In this document: piece after piece, positions 34,757 through 43,569 of the stretch
Numbering within the stretch: the stretch's first letter is position 1
How the letters are laid out: the number at the start of each line of letters is the position of its first letter
Source of the DNA: Sinorhizobium fredii NGR234
GTDB lineage: Bacteria > Pseudomonadota > Alphaproteobacteria > Rhizobiales > Rhizobiaceae
Assembly: GCF_000018545.1 (NCBI RefSeq)
Contig: NC_012587.1
Coordinates: forward strand, 1,922,001-1,986,000
Direction: 5' to 3'
DNA: 64,000 bases
The notes under the pieces: generated by a model
Databases searched by the model: none
What the model saw: only the letters and a program-made list of their open reading frames with translations
Told to the model about the DNA's origin: nothing
Program-made: the position numbers and the translations under genes

Positions 34757-35842
34757 TCATCCCGGCATCCCCCCGATATGCGCCGCCGCCAGCGGCTCGC
34801 CGCCGATCATTTCCGCGGCATTCTGCTGTCGCTTCAGGTTTAGTTCGGCGTCGATCTGGTAGCGCTTCAGCGCACCCTTCTGCTGGATCTCGACAAGTTT
34901 CAGCTCGCGGTCGACCTCCAGCCTGCGCCGATCGTTTTCCGCCGAAAGTCGCGCCTTCTCGGTGTCGGCCTGCTGCCGCATTTGCAGCTTCTGCATCTCA
35001 GCGTTGGGCTGACCTGCGCTCGCGTCCATCCGTCGCTGGATTTCTTCCGGCGTCGGCTTGGTAAAATAGAGGTCGGGCGATTTCAGACCCGCCGCCTCCA
35101 CCGATTTGGCGATGCCGTTGTAGAGGTTGTCGGGCGAGACGTAGGGGTTGTCCGGCCCGAGCGTCATCAGCAGCTTCTCCTGAAGCTGCTGGATCATCTG
35201 GATCATCATCATGTCGCGCTCGCGCGTGCCGGCGCCCAGCCCGGTGTTGACAGTCGCATCCATCTCGGCGTTCCAGTGGCGCGGATCGAATGTCACCCAT
35301 TGGCCGCGCAGTCGAACGGCGCGCGGCCGGTCCTGGTGCTTGATGACGAGGCGCAACAGCCCCTTGAAAACGCGCCGCAGCCCTTGCGCAAAGGTGCGCA
35401 CCATCAGTTCCGTCTGGCCGATACCTGCCTGCTCGATCAGCGCCGTCGCCCGCGCCGTCATGTTCGTCAGCGCATCCGGTGCGAGCCCGCTCGAGGCGTC
35501 GGAAATGCCGGTGCGGTCCGTCGCCTCCTGGTCGAGATAGGAGAGCATAGCGAAGGATTCCTTCGCCACGAACGGCACCATCGTGTAGCCGAGCGCCGCC
35601 CGCGCATCGATGCCCTGGCTGACGCGGATCGGCTGGCCGAATTTCGGGTTGAGGACGCTCTCGGGATTGGCGATCGCCCCTTCCTGGACGATCGGCTGCT
35701 GGTTGTTCTGCCAGTAGAGATTGTCGAGCGTCTGGCGCATCAGCACGGTCTTCACCCGCTGGATCTCCGCCATGTCGTCGGTGACCGAGCCGCCTTCGCG
35801 CTGGTGCGGCCGCCGCTCGATGATCAGGTCGGCGAACGGCAC
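34757..35842 (-). pseudogene. Duplicated 3' half of the portal gene
   Basis: A 361-codon stretch equivalent to residues 324-684 of the intact portal protein. By eye about 19 residues differ, 18 of them in the last ~90 residues, so the 5' part is nearly identical and the 3' part has diverged. It lacks the start of the portal fold and any ribosome site; a TAG closes its frame just upstream, at the end of the immunity gene. It probably makes no functional portal. With the intact gene it forms a direct repeat around the toxin-immunity pair. Confidence 0.85.
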
Positions 35843-35889
35843 CTCGTCCGATTCGTCGTTGAAATGCAGGTTGCCTCGCCGAGAGGCTT

Positions 35890-36282
35890 TTAGTCCCTAA
35901 TCCGCGTGCCTTCCTCGCCCGGCTTCTCGATCGCCACGGCCTTCGCCCGGATTTTGGTTTTCACGGAACCGTAAACGCCAGCTTCGTCACAAAAACCCAT
36001 ATCGATCATCACTGTGAATCGACCGTCTTCAAAACCCAGGAATTCGATATCACCGAAATCATCATTGGGAATTATGCCAGGCGGATCGAAGGAAATGTGA
36101 TCGACTCCTTCGAACACTAGGAAACCGTCATGGATGTTTTCATCGTAATTCCACGTTCCTGACCGAAGACGAGATATCGAATCGATCTGGATCTTGACCT
36201 CCTTCTTCCAACCGTCAAGCACGATTACCTTGCAGGCGCGGTCGCCGAGGTAAATGCTGCGCAAGAATTCGTCCGGATTCAT
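35890..36282 (-). CDS. Probable immunity protein for the adjacent toxin (DUF6258-like)
   Basis: A 130-residue acidic protein starting MNPDEFLRSIYLGDRACKV, with strands such as FLVFEGVDHISFDPPG. From memory this resembles DUF6258-type proteins found beside toxin genes; I could not verify that. It begins 5 bases after the toxin stop codon, with a good ribosome site (GGTAGGAAGA), so the two are cotranslated. The small size, acidic character and position directly after a toxin-like gene support an immunity role. Confidence 0.65.
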   Translation of the reverse strand: MNPDEFLRSIYLGDRACKVIVLDGWKKEVKIQIDSISRLRSGTWNYDENIHDGFLVFEGVDHISFDPPGIIPNDDFGDIEFLGFEDGRFTVMIDMGFCDEAGVYGSVKTKIRAKAVAIEKPGEEGTRIRD

Positions 36283-36287
36283 TCTTC

Positions 36288-36953
36288 CTACCTTATCGGC
36301 CAATGCGCTTCGGGACTGTCGTAGGGCACTACGTTTCCATAGATGTCGAGTGACGGGCCTTGGTTGTTCTTACCTCTGCCCGTACCCATAAGATGTCCAT
36401 GCCCATGCGGCGTGGGATCATACCAATGCCCTCGCGGATTCATTCTATGGTAATTGGAGCCATTCGAATAGCGCGTGTGTGTATCGACAGGATTTGCACC
36501 AGGAACCGTACTTCCTCCCAGCGGCTCGAAGGCGATATTGCCTCTTGGGTCCACGATGTAACGCTGAATAGGCAGCCCAGTGCGAGGGTCCACAATCTGA
36601 GCTCTTTGAAGCTCTTCCAGCCGCCGATGCAAATTGCCTCTGGCCTGGACGGAAGAGGAACCGCCCGGCGGTTCCAGAAACGCCTCATTCGGATTGAGGC
36701 GTCGTATCTGCCTCATAAGTATCCCTATTTGATCCGCCATCTGTTCTTGCGCAGGGCTTCTTGCCGGGAGACCGCGCCTAGTAGGCGGCCGCGCCTGGGC
36801 GAATTCCTCGCCGCCCCAGCTATGCCGGCTTGCGTGACGGCCCCAGTTCGGCGAACGACTGTTGGCTTCCTCGCCGAAATCGCGCAGTTCCAGGGCGCCG
36901 CCCAGGCCCAGCGGCGCTTCATAAAAGTCGTCAAAGTCACTGATTCGTCTCAC
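36288..36953 (-). CDS. Polymorphic-toxin-like protein coupled to the phage portal gene
   Basis: A 221-residue protein without signal peptide or membrane segment. Residues 1-115 are a polar, Arg-rich leader (MRRISDFDDFYEAPLGLGG at the start). Residues 120-221 look like a compact toxin domain with IVDPRGNIAFEPLGG, VDTHTRY and a His-rich core PHGHGH (182-187), ending EAHWPIR. This resembles polymorphic toxin type 24 (Ntox24) as I recall it. The GTG start overlaps the portal stop codon by 4 bp (GTGA). The role may be a virion-borne or lysogen-protecting toxin; neither is shown. Confidence 0.7.
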   Translation of the reverse strand: MRRISDFDDFYEAPLGLGGALELRDFGEEANSRSPNWGRHASRHSWGGEEFAQARPPTRRGLPARSPAQEQMADQIGILMRQIRRLNPNEAFLEPPGGSSSVQARGNLHRRLEELQRAQIVDPRTGLPIQRYIVDPRGNIAFEPLGGSTVPGANPVDTHTRYSNGSNYHRMNPRGHWYDPTPHGHGHLMGTGRGKNNQGPSLDIYGNVVPYDSPEAHWPIR

Positions 36954-39004
36954 CCCGGTATCCCTCCGATATGCGCCGTCGTCAGCGGCTCGCTGCCTAC
37001 AATCTCCGCAGCATTCTGCTGTCGCTTCAGGTGTAGTTCGGCGTCGATCTGGTAGCGCTTCAGCGCACCCTTCTGCTGGATTTCGGCGAGCTTCAACTCG
37101 CGCTCGATCTCCAGCCTGCGCCGGTCGTTCTCCGCGGAAAGCCGCGCCTTCTCGGCGTCAGCCTGCGCCCGCATCTCAAGCTTCCGCATCTCGTGATTCG
37201 GCTGGTTGGCGCTTGCCTGCATCCGGTGCTGGATCTCCTCCGGCGTCGGCTTGGTAAAATAGAGGTCGGGCGATTTCAGCCCCGCCGCCTCCACCGATTT
37301 GGCAATGCCGTTGTAGAGATTGTCCGGCGAGACGTACGGATTGTCCGGCCCGAGCGTCATCAGCAGCTTTTCCTGAAGCTGCTGGATCATCTGGATCATC
37401 ATCATGTCGCGCTCGCGCGTGCCGGCGCCGAGGCCGGTATTGACCGTCGCATCCATCTCGGCATTCCAGTGGCGCGGATCGAAGGTCACCCATTGGCCGC
37501 GCAGCCGCACGGCGCGCGGCCGGTCCTGGTGCTTGATGACGAGGCGCAGCAGCCCCTTGAACACGCGCCTCAAGCCCTGCGCAAAGGTGCGCACCATCAG
37601 TTCCGTCTGGCCGATGCCCGCCTGCTCGATTAGTGCGGTCGCCCGCGCCGTCATGTTCGTCAGCGCGTCCGGTGCGAGGCCGCTGGAAGCGTCGGAAATG
37701 CCCGTGCGATCGGTCGCCTCCTGATCAAGGTAGGAGAGCATCGCGAAGGATTCCTTCGCCACGAACGGCACCATCGTGTAGCCGAGCGCCGCCCGCGCAT
37801 CGATCCCCTGGCTGACGCGGATCGGCTGGGCGAATTTCGGGTTGAGGACGCTCTCCGGATTGGCGATCGCCCCTTCCTGGACGATCGGCTGCTGGTTGTT
37901 CTGCCAGTAGAGATTGTCGAGCGTCTGGCGCATCAGCACGGTCTTCACCCGCTGGATCTCCGCCATGTCGTCGGTGACCGAGCCGCCTTCGCGCTGGTGC
38001 GGCCGCCGCTCGATGATCAGGTCGGCGAACGGCACCTCGTCCCATTCCTCATTCGAAAGCAGGTGCTCCTCGCCCGTGCCGCCGGCGAGGACGAGCCGCC
38101 GCAGTTCCGCGATGCCGTCGTCGTCCGCGTCCACCTTCACATAGAGCTCATAGTAATCCACCTCCTCCAGCGCCTTCGGCACGGCGTCCTTCGCCTCGAA
38201 GACGCCGCGTCTGCGGGTGAATTCCTCGTCGTCGCGCCCGCTGTCACCGGTCGAGGCCGGCAAGCCTTCGATCAGGTCACGGTCGTAGCCCGTTGCGATC
38301 AGGTCCGAGCGGCGCATGCGCGTGGCAATGCCGGCAATCGGGCTATCCGCGATGGAGATCGCTTCGGGGTGGATGAGGAATTCCTCGAGAGGCACGGCCG
38401 CCAGCCGCGGCGTGCCCCGCTCCAGACGGCGGCGGATCTTCACGCTGTAGCTCGGCTGCTCCACCATCCCTTGCGGCGTCTCGATCTTTTCGGTCGTCCT
38501 GGATTGCTCCACGACCTCCACCTCGTCGTCCCCAATGAGTTGAACAAGCGCCGCTTCGTCGAGCCCGGTGTGGGTCGAGACCGCGACCGACGTCTGCTTC
38601 TCGTACCACCAGCGGATCACGCCATTCCTAAGCTTCAACGCATCATGCGCCGCATCCTGCACGGCGTCGTAGCCGTCGCTTTCGGGAAAGACTACGTAGT
38701 TGATGTAGTCGGTCGCCTGCTCTGCTGCCGCTTCGTCACCCTCATTGACGGGCGCATATTCCACCACCTTGTCGTTGCCGAGTATGGTGCGGATCAGCGA
38801 CGGGAGCACCTTCTTGACTGCGGCGCGAACGTCCCGGGAGACGACCTTGGAGCGGTTGGCATCCGCCGGCACGTCCTTCATCGTGCCGTCGTAATATTCC
38901 ATCGCCCTGATGCGATCGATGGCGAGTTCGTCACGATAGTTTTCGCAGTCCTTGACCAGTTGGCTGACAAGGGCGCAGAGGCGTTCATCGGTCATTGCGG
39001 CCAT
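36950..39004 (-). CDS. Phage portal protein (P22-type)
   Basis: A 684-residue protein, close to the ~725 of P22 portal. The N-terminal part holds the usual portal features (VSQLVKDCENYRDELAIDRI and RSKVVSRDVRAAVKKVLPSL) and the C-terminal ~120 residues a long charged helix, the barrel region. It forms the dodecameric ring through which DNA is packaged. Its ATG overlaps the terminase stop (TGATG). Its own stop overlaps the toxin start. The last 361 residues are duplicated downstream. Confidence 0.9.
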   Translation of the reverse strand: MAAMTDERLCALVSQLVKDCENYRDELAIDRIRAMEYYDGTMKDVPADANRSKVVSRDVRAAVKKVLPSLIRTILGNDKVVEYAPVNEGDEAAAEQATDYINYVVFPESDGYDAVQDAAHDALKLRNGVIRWWYEKQTSVAVSTHTGLDEAALVQLIGDDEVEVVEQSRTTEKIETPQGMVEQPSYSVKIRRRLERGTPRLAAVPLEEFLIHPEAISIADSPIAGIATRMRRSDLIATGYDRDLIEGLPASTGDSGRDDEEFTRRRGVFEAKDAVPKALEEVDYYELYVKVDADDDGIAELRRLVLAGGTGEEHLLSNEEWDEVPFADLIIERRPHQREGGSVTDDMAEIQRVKTVLMRQTLDNLYWQNNQQPIVQEGAIANPESVLNPKFAQPIRVSQGIDARAALGYTMVPFVAKESFAMLSYLDQEATDRTGISDASSGLAPDALTNMTARATALIEQAGIGQTELMVRTFAQGLRRVFKGLLRLVIKHQDRPRAVRLRGQWVTFDPRHWNAEMDATVNTGLGAGTRERDMMMIQMIQQLQEKLLMTLGPDNPYVSPDNLYNGIAKSVEAAGLKSPDLYFTKPTPEEIQHRMQASANQPNHEMRKLEMRAQADAEKARLSAENDRRRLEIERELKLAEIQQKGALKRYQIDAELHLKRQQNAAEIVGSEPLTTAHIGGIPG

Positions 39005-40434
39005 CAGAGAACCTTTCGGGCGGTGAAATTCCAGTTTGCATTGCCGTTGTTGGCTCTCGCGTATCGCTTCATCATCAGCGCGTAACGCGAGGCGGAGATC
39101 AGGTCGTCGCGCTCCTTGACGATCCTGCCGTCCTTGCGGTGATAGAGGCGGAACTCCTCGAACCACTCCGCGCAGGTGGAAAACACCTTCCAGCGCCCGG
39201 TCTGCATGCGCTGCAGCATGTCGGAGAGTCCGGCCTCGACGCCATTGGTGCCGTCGTCGAAGGTCGCCCGCTCCGCAAGGAGTGGCAGCCCCTGCGCGCG
39301 GTACTGCGCCGCAAGCTGCTCTCCGCTTCCCTTGTCGTGCTGCAAGCCGTCATGCGGCCAGGCGAAGGGAAGCCAGGCGCCCCAGGGTTTCAGGGCCGCC
39401 GCATGGATGATCGGCGTCGCCTCCCGCTCGCGATAGATCCTCGTCACGTAGAACACGTCGGCGTCACGGTCCCAGGCGCAGCCCACGGCCGCGAAAGGAT
39501 GATCCCAGCCGAAGTCGAGACCGCCGATCTGCACCCAGTGCTTAGGTATGTCGAACGGCTCGACGCGGATCGCTTCCTCCGTCACCGGAAAAATCCGGCC
39601 CGATCCCAGCGCCGGGACACCCTTTGTACGTGCCTCCCGCTCATGCGCGGGGTAGCTTTCGATGATCCGCTGACGCTCTTCGGGCGTATAATGCTCCGCG
39701 TCCTCGATCGTCATGGTGATGACCTCGCGGTCCGGCGATTTTTCCATGAGGTATCGCGCCACGACGTTGCTCAGGCCCTTGAGCGGCGTGAAGGTCACTG
39801 CAATCGCGCCGCGCGTCGCGTTCGTGCGCGTGATCCCCTCGAAATAGACGTCTTCCGGCGGCTCCTCGTCGAACCAGACATAGTCGACCGTATTCGCTTG
39901 CCATTTGCCGCGGCCTTGCTCATAGGCCTTGAAAAGCAAAGTTGAAGCCCCGCCGGAGACATGCCGCACCGTCACGCTGTCGAGCGCCCCCGAGGCGCCG
40001 GAGCGCCGCGTCGTGGCGCGTATCGTTGCCTTCGGAATGAAGCCTGTGCCCCAATCCGCCTCGTTGAGCGGCGGGCCGACGAGCAACCGCTGGACGCCGT
40101 CGCGCGTCAGCTCGTAGGACTCCGAGCCGGCGAGCATGACGATCGGTTTGTCGAAGCGCCTCCCCTGCCACCAGTTCGGGTAGCGCCCTGTCAGATGCAT
40201 CGCCGCCTCGGCCGCTCCGGCCAGCGTCTTACCGAGCTGGTTGCCCGCCATGAACAGCCGCTCTCGATAGCTGGCTCCGGCCGCATGAAATTCCCGTTGC
40301 TTGGCATAGGGTCGATAGCGCGCCAGAATGTCTGTCCGCCGCCGGCGGTCGAGCTCGGCCATCAGCATGACCTGCTCTTTCAGCATCGCCGATATCTCGG
40401 GCGCAGTCGCACCGGATGTGCTCGGTGGTGTCAT
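39004..40434 (-). CDS. Phage terminase large subunit
   Basis: A 476-residue packaging motor. The ATPase half carries the Walker A motif AGNQLGKT at residues 63-70 and a Walker B region VDYVWFDEEPP. The C-terminal nuclease half contains GGLDFGWDHP with the first acidic residue, and later acidic patches. The start at 40434 is chosen because the longer frame runs into an R1 repeat. It pairs with the portal gene immediately downstream. Confidence 0.9.
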   Translation of the reverse strand: MTPPSTSGATAPEISAMLKEQVMLMAELDRRRRTDILARYRPYAKQREFHAAGASYRERLFMAGNQLGKTLAGAAEAAMHLTGRYPNWWQGRRFDKPIVMLAGSESYELTRDGVQRLLVGPPLNEADWGTGFIPKATIRATTRRSGASGALDSVTVRHVSGGASTLLFKAYEQGRGKWQANTVDYVWFDEEPPEDVYFEGITRTNATRGAIAVTFTPLKGLSNVVARYLMEKSPDREVITMTIEDAEHYTPEERQRIIESYPAHEREARTKGVPALGSGRIFPVTEEAIRVEPFDIPKHWVQIGGLDFGWDHPFAAVGCAWDRDADVFYVTRIYREREATPIIHAAALKPWGAWLPFAWPHDGLQHDKGSGEQLAAQYRAQGLPLLAERATFDDGTNGVEAGLSDMLQRMQTGRWKVFSTCAEWFEEFRLYHRKDGRIVKERDDLISASRYALMMKRYARANNGNANWNFTARKVL

Positions 40435-40461
40435 CCGTGGCGATTTCCCCGTTTTCTGGAT

Positions 40462-40573
40462 AGAGCGGGATGAGGAAAAGTGTGCGCGGTTTTCCGCTCG
40501 CATCCCGCTCTAACTCATTAGAATCGATCGCGATGACTTTGGGTCGTTTCGACCCAAAGTCATCGCGATCTAG
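40462..40573. repeat. Palindromic intergenic repeat, family R1 (RIME-like), best copy
   Basis: A first palindrome AGAGCGGGATG...CATCCCGCTCT is followed by an almost perfect inverted repeat with 20-base arms from GATCGCGATGACTTTGGGTC to its complement. It lies directly upstream of terL, where the promoter or terS would be expected. Confidence 0.88.
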
Positions 40574-40717
40574 AGCCCGAGCTTCGAACATTCTGTTGCA
40601 CGAGCAGAAGAAGGGTCGGCGGGAGTGTCGCCGCTGGACTGCGATCGAATAAGCTCAATAATGGTTCAGGCGTGACTACCCCGCGGATCGCCCGGAGGCA
40701 GACCAGGAGACGCACTC

Positions 40718-41059
40718 ATGATCGAAGGCCATTGCCATTGCAGGTCGGTCCGCATCACGGTACCGGTCCGCCCTGAAACCCTGGGCGATTGCAATTGCTC
40801 GCTCTGCAGCCGGCTCGGCACCCTCTGGGGCTACTACGCCCCAAGCGACGTGACTGTGAGTGACGAAAACAAGCGCCTCGTTGGCTATGTCCAGGGCGAC
40901 AAGACGCTCACCGCATTCCATTGCGGCATCTGCGGCTGCACCACGCACTGGTCGCCGATCGGCCGCGGTTCGGCGAAGATGGGCGTCAACCTGCGGATGT
41001 TCGACCGCTCGGTCTGGGAAGATATCCCGCACCGCCTCATCGATGGCGCGGCTTGGTGA
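40718..41059 (+). CDS. GFA-domain zinc protein
   Basis: A 113-residue protein with the GFA cysteine pattern HCHC, CNCSLC and CGICGC and the GVNLRMFD segment. It is small even for the family. Catalytic activity is doubtful; many short relatives have unknown roles. It is a bacterial, not phage, gene located between the large terminase and the TerS-like protein. An R2-type hairpin follows it. Confidence 0.8.
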   Translation: MIEGHCHCRSVRITVPVRPETLGDCNCSLCSRLGTLWGYYAPSDVTVSDENKRLVGYVQGDKTLTAFHCGICGCTTHWSPIGRGSAKMGVNLRMFDRSVWEDIPHRLIDGAAW

Positions 41060-41085
41060 ACGCCCGGCGGGCGCCTCGATCGGGT

Positions 41086-41130
41086 GCTACAGCGACCTTT
41101 GCGCGCCTCGTAAGGCGCGCGGCACTGTAG
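41086..41130. repeat. R2 right half, acting as hairpin after the GFA gene
   Basis: GCTACAGCGACCTTTGCGCG and GGCGCGCGGCACTGTAG match the 3' part of R2 copies at 53323 and 57752. The inner stem GCGCGCCT/AGGCGCGC could end transcription of the upstream gene. Confidence 0.65.
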
Positions 41131-41133
41131 GCC

Positions 41134-41289
41134 TCATATCCTGCCCATCAGCAACAGGATCAACAATATGACGACCACCACACCGAGAAGCCCGGAAGGG
41201 CCGTACCCCCAACTGGCCGAATAGGGCCAGGCCGGGATCGCTCCGATCAGGAGCAGGATCAGAATAACGAGAAGGACAGTTCCAAGCAT
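41134..41289 (-). CDS. DUF3309-type 51-residue membrane protein
   Basis: The minus-strand frame encodes MLGTVLLVILILLLIGAIPA, then a short polar Trp/Tyr/Gly loop, then a second hydrophobic segment ending LLMGRI. This two-segment, ~50-residue layout with a WPYS-G turn fits DUF3309, a group of tiny membrane proteins common in Proteobacteria. Function is unknown; a stress role is often suggested. Confidence 0.7.
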   Translation of the reverse strand: MLGTVLLVILILLLIGAIPAWPYSASWGYGPSGLLGVVVVILLILLLMGRI

Positions 41290-41614
41290 ATCACGATCCT
41301 CCGCTGCATAATTGGCCGTTTTGACGACAAGATCATGCAGCTATTCAAGTTATCGCAGCGATTTTCTCGCGTGTTGAAGGCGGAGGCGCGCTGCAAATTG
41401 CATTTCACTTCCTATCGAATGCCGAAAGGCCTCTGTTGGTTCCGTTCTGGGAGCAGGCTGAACGCCCGGAGAGCGTGCTCTGCGTTCGAAGCAGCACTCA
41501 TTTTACGTGTATCGTGGGGAACAGCTTGCAAGTTCCAAAGGCATTTCTATCGGGCCGTTCTCGGCTCTTGGAGAACATGCTAAAATTCCACCGGCAACAG
41601 GGGGAAATCCAAAA
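41290..41614. other. Divergent intergenic region, no gene seen
   Basis: About 325 bases between the DUF3309-type gene and the next plus-strand gene. It should contain both promoters. No repeat or hairpin stands out. Confidence 0.35.
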
Positions 41615-42019
41615 ATGCCACGTATTGCAAATCTCTATTTCAAGACAGCCATTATCTTTTTGATCCTGGGCATCTCAATCGGCCTGCATATGTCGATCTC
41701 GGGCAATCACGCCGCCACCGGTGCGCATGCGCATGCCAACCTGCTCGGCTGGGTGACGATGGCAATCTTTGGCGGTTACCATGCGCTCAATCCGCAAAAG
41801 GCGGCCAGGCGCCTGGCGATGATCCAGTATGCCGTCTACACCTTCGGCGTGGCCGTCTTGATCCCGTCGCTCTATCTGCTGCTCTCCGGCAACGCCGCCA
41901 TGGAGCCGATCGTCGCCGTTTCGTCGCTCATCGCCTTTGCCGGCGTTCTGCTGTTCGCGGTTATCATCTTCTCGAGCAGCGAAGCGGCTGTGACGACCGC
42001 AACATCGCCGGCGCGCTGA
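41615..42019 (+). CDS. Four-helix membrane protein related to heme-copper oxidase subunit I-like helices
   Basis: A 134-residue membrane protein with about four segments. The stretch GLHMSISGNHAATGAHAHAN followed by LLGWVTMAIFGGYHALNP resembles the first helices of cbb3/NnrS-type oxidase subunits, with conserved His residues that could bind heme or metal. The start at 41615 begins directly before the first helix and follows GGGGGAAA. Not enough of the oxidase is present for catalysis, so a small metal- or heme-binding membrane protein is the likelier role. Confidence 0.65.
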   Translation: MPRIANLYFKTAIIFLILGISIGLHMSISGNHAATGAHAHANLLGWVTMAIFGGYHALNPQKAARRLAMIQYAVYTFGVAVLIPSLYLLLSGNAAMEPIVAVSSLIAFAGVLLFAVIIFSSSEAAVTTATSPAR

Positions 42020-42030
42020 CCAGGGCTCGA

Positions 42031-42486
42031 TCAGGAGGCACCTTCGCGCGCCGGTCGCCTTGGCCGGCGCGCCCGGGTCTTTCGCGCATTGAACAGCGGG
42101 CGGATCGCTGAATCCAGCGCGCGGATCCGCTCGATCAGCTGATCGTCCGACAGCTCGTCCGTACCGCCTGCGGCCGCGTTCAAGTCCTTGGGCAGCAGCG
42201 AGGCGACGAGCTTCAGATAGGTCTCGGGCTTTTCCGCCCGAATGCGGGCGATCACGCCAACGCCATGCGCCGCGAAATCCGCCCGCACCGCATCGAGGAA
42301 CGCGCTCCCCAACTGGCCACGCCACCTGGTTGGTCCCATCGGCGTGAGGGATCCGGCCGTTGCATCGTCCGGCACCTGCGCTTGCGATGCGGCGTTTTCG
42401 TCATCGAGCATCGCGCTCTCCGCTTGTCCTGTCCATCGCTCCCCCTCATTGGAATATAGGGCGTCGATGATGCGTGTATTCGACAT
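42031..42486 (-). CDS. TerS-like phage protein (small terminase candidate)
   Basis: A 151-residue protein with a disordered acidic start and a helical domain: MGPTRWRGQLGSAFLDAVRA, AAHGVGVIARIRAEKPETYL and LVASLLPKDLN, then an Arg-rich C-terminus. This pattern is common in rhizobial phage proteins located before terL. It is 1.6 kb from terL here, separated by three bacterial genes and two repeats. The start is MSNTRIID at 42486; 42498 is also possible. Confidence 0.55.
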   Translation of the reverse strand: MSNTRIIDALYSNEGERWTGQAESAMLDDENAASQAQVPDDATAGSLTPMGPTRWRGQLGSAFLDAVRADFAAHGVGVIARIRAEKPETYLKLVASLLPKDLNAAAGGTDELSDDQLIERIRALDSAIRPLFNARKTRARRPRRPAREGAS

Positions 42487-42589
42487 ACGTAGCGCCACCC
42501 ATAATTGCGCCGGAATCGCGACTCAGATTGAATGCTGAAGACCAGCATTGCCTGTCTTCATCGAACCATTTCGCCGTCAGCAGGGAACC

Positions 42590-42994
42590 ATGCGCCGCAT
42601 TCTTGCCGCCTTCTTGATTGCCGCCACAACCGCTTCCGCCGCTCCTGCGGGTCAATCCGGAAAACCACAATATTTCGTCAAAGCGTGGCTTCAAAAGGCC
42701 GACAAGACCTTCGAGCACACCACAAGCTGGTGCGGTGAAAACTATCGCTGTTTCATTCCGATCGGCGATCACATGATCGAGCTGCGCGAGTTGTCCCGCT
42801 CCAATTACACGCTTATCTTCACATCCGATCCATCGGAAGAGGTCCCCTGCTGCGTCTTCCGCAACGGCTCACGCGAGGCCCGCCTTGAGAGCGCGTACCC
42901 TCGCGTTGCATCCCTTTACTTCAGGCCGGAGACATGGGGTGACGAAGGCATTAACGCGTTCGGAAAGCTCATCATCGTCGTTGAGGACCTCTAG
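42590..42994 (+). CDS. Small secreted Cys-rich protein, tandem family copy 1
   Basis: A 134-residue protein with signal peptide (MRRILAAFLIAATTASA). The mature part has [17 protein letters not shown] followed by a CxxxxxCF pair and a CC pair, and ends with KLIIVVEDL. It shares most of this with the next gene. It is predicted to be periplasmic with disulfides. I do not recognise the family. Confidence 0.7.
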   Translation: MRRILAAFLIAATTASAAPAGQSGKPQYFVKAWLQKADKTFEHTTSWCGENYRCFIPIGDHMIELRELSRSNYTLIFTSDPSEEVPCCVFRNGSREARLESAYPRVASLYFRPETWGDEGINAFGKLIIVVEDL

Positions 42995-43125
42995 TACTAG
43001 GGTTGAAACGACCGTGCAGTTGATCAACGGGCAGCACCTCGACAGCGACCATGTCGATGCTCCCTCAAAGTGAATCGAGAAGCGGGTGCCTGCGATGCTT
43101 CCGCCCAACATAGGTAGATCGAAAC

Positions 43126-43569
43126 ATGCGTCCGCTCTTGGCTGCAGCCTTCCTTATCGCCGCTTCAGTCCCGCCCGCCTTCGGGGCGAGCCAAAGCGGC
43201 GAACCGCGCTATTTCGTCAAGGCCTGGCTCCAAAAGGCCGATAAGAGCTTCGAGCACGCAACCGGTTGGTGCGATGGCAGCTACCTCTGTTTGCTTCCGA
43301 TTGCGGAGCATTTGATAGAGCTGCGTGAGGTGTCGGGCGACAGCTATCTGCTTTCCTTCAAATCCGCTCCCCCCGAGCCTAAACCCTGCTGCATATTCCG
43401 TGACGGCTCCTTCCAAATATGGCTCAGAAGCGGTAGCCCTCGCGTCGCCGTGCTCTTCTACCCACCCTATAAGCGGGGCGAAGTTAGCGTCACCCAGTTC
43501 GGCAGGCTTATCATTGTGGTCGAGGACTTAGACAAGCCGAATCCGGCAACGCCTACTTCACGCCTGTAA
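43126..43569 (+). CDS. Small secreted Cys-rich protein, tandem family copy 2
   Basis: A 147-residue secreted protein with the same frame as copy 1: signal peptide, [27 protein letters not shown], a CC pair and RLIIVVEDL, plus a short Pro/Thr tail. It is separated from copy 1 by 131 bp. Roughly half the residues match, so the duplication is old. Function is unknown. Confidence 0.7.
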   Translation: MRPLLAAAFLIAASVPPAFGASQSGEPRYFVKAWLQKADKSFEHATGWCDGSYLCLLPIAEHLIELREVSGDSYLLSFKSAPPEPKPCCIFRDGSFQIWLRSGSPRVAVLFYPPYKRGEVSVTQFGRLIIVVEDLDKPNPATPTSRL

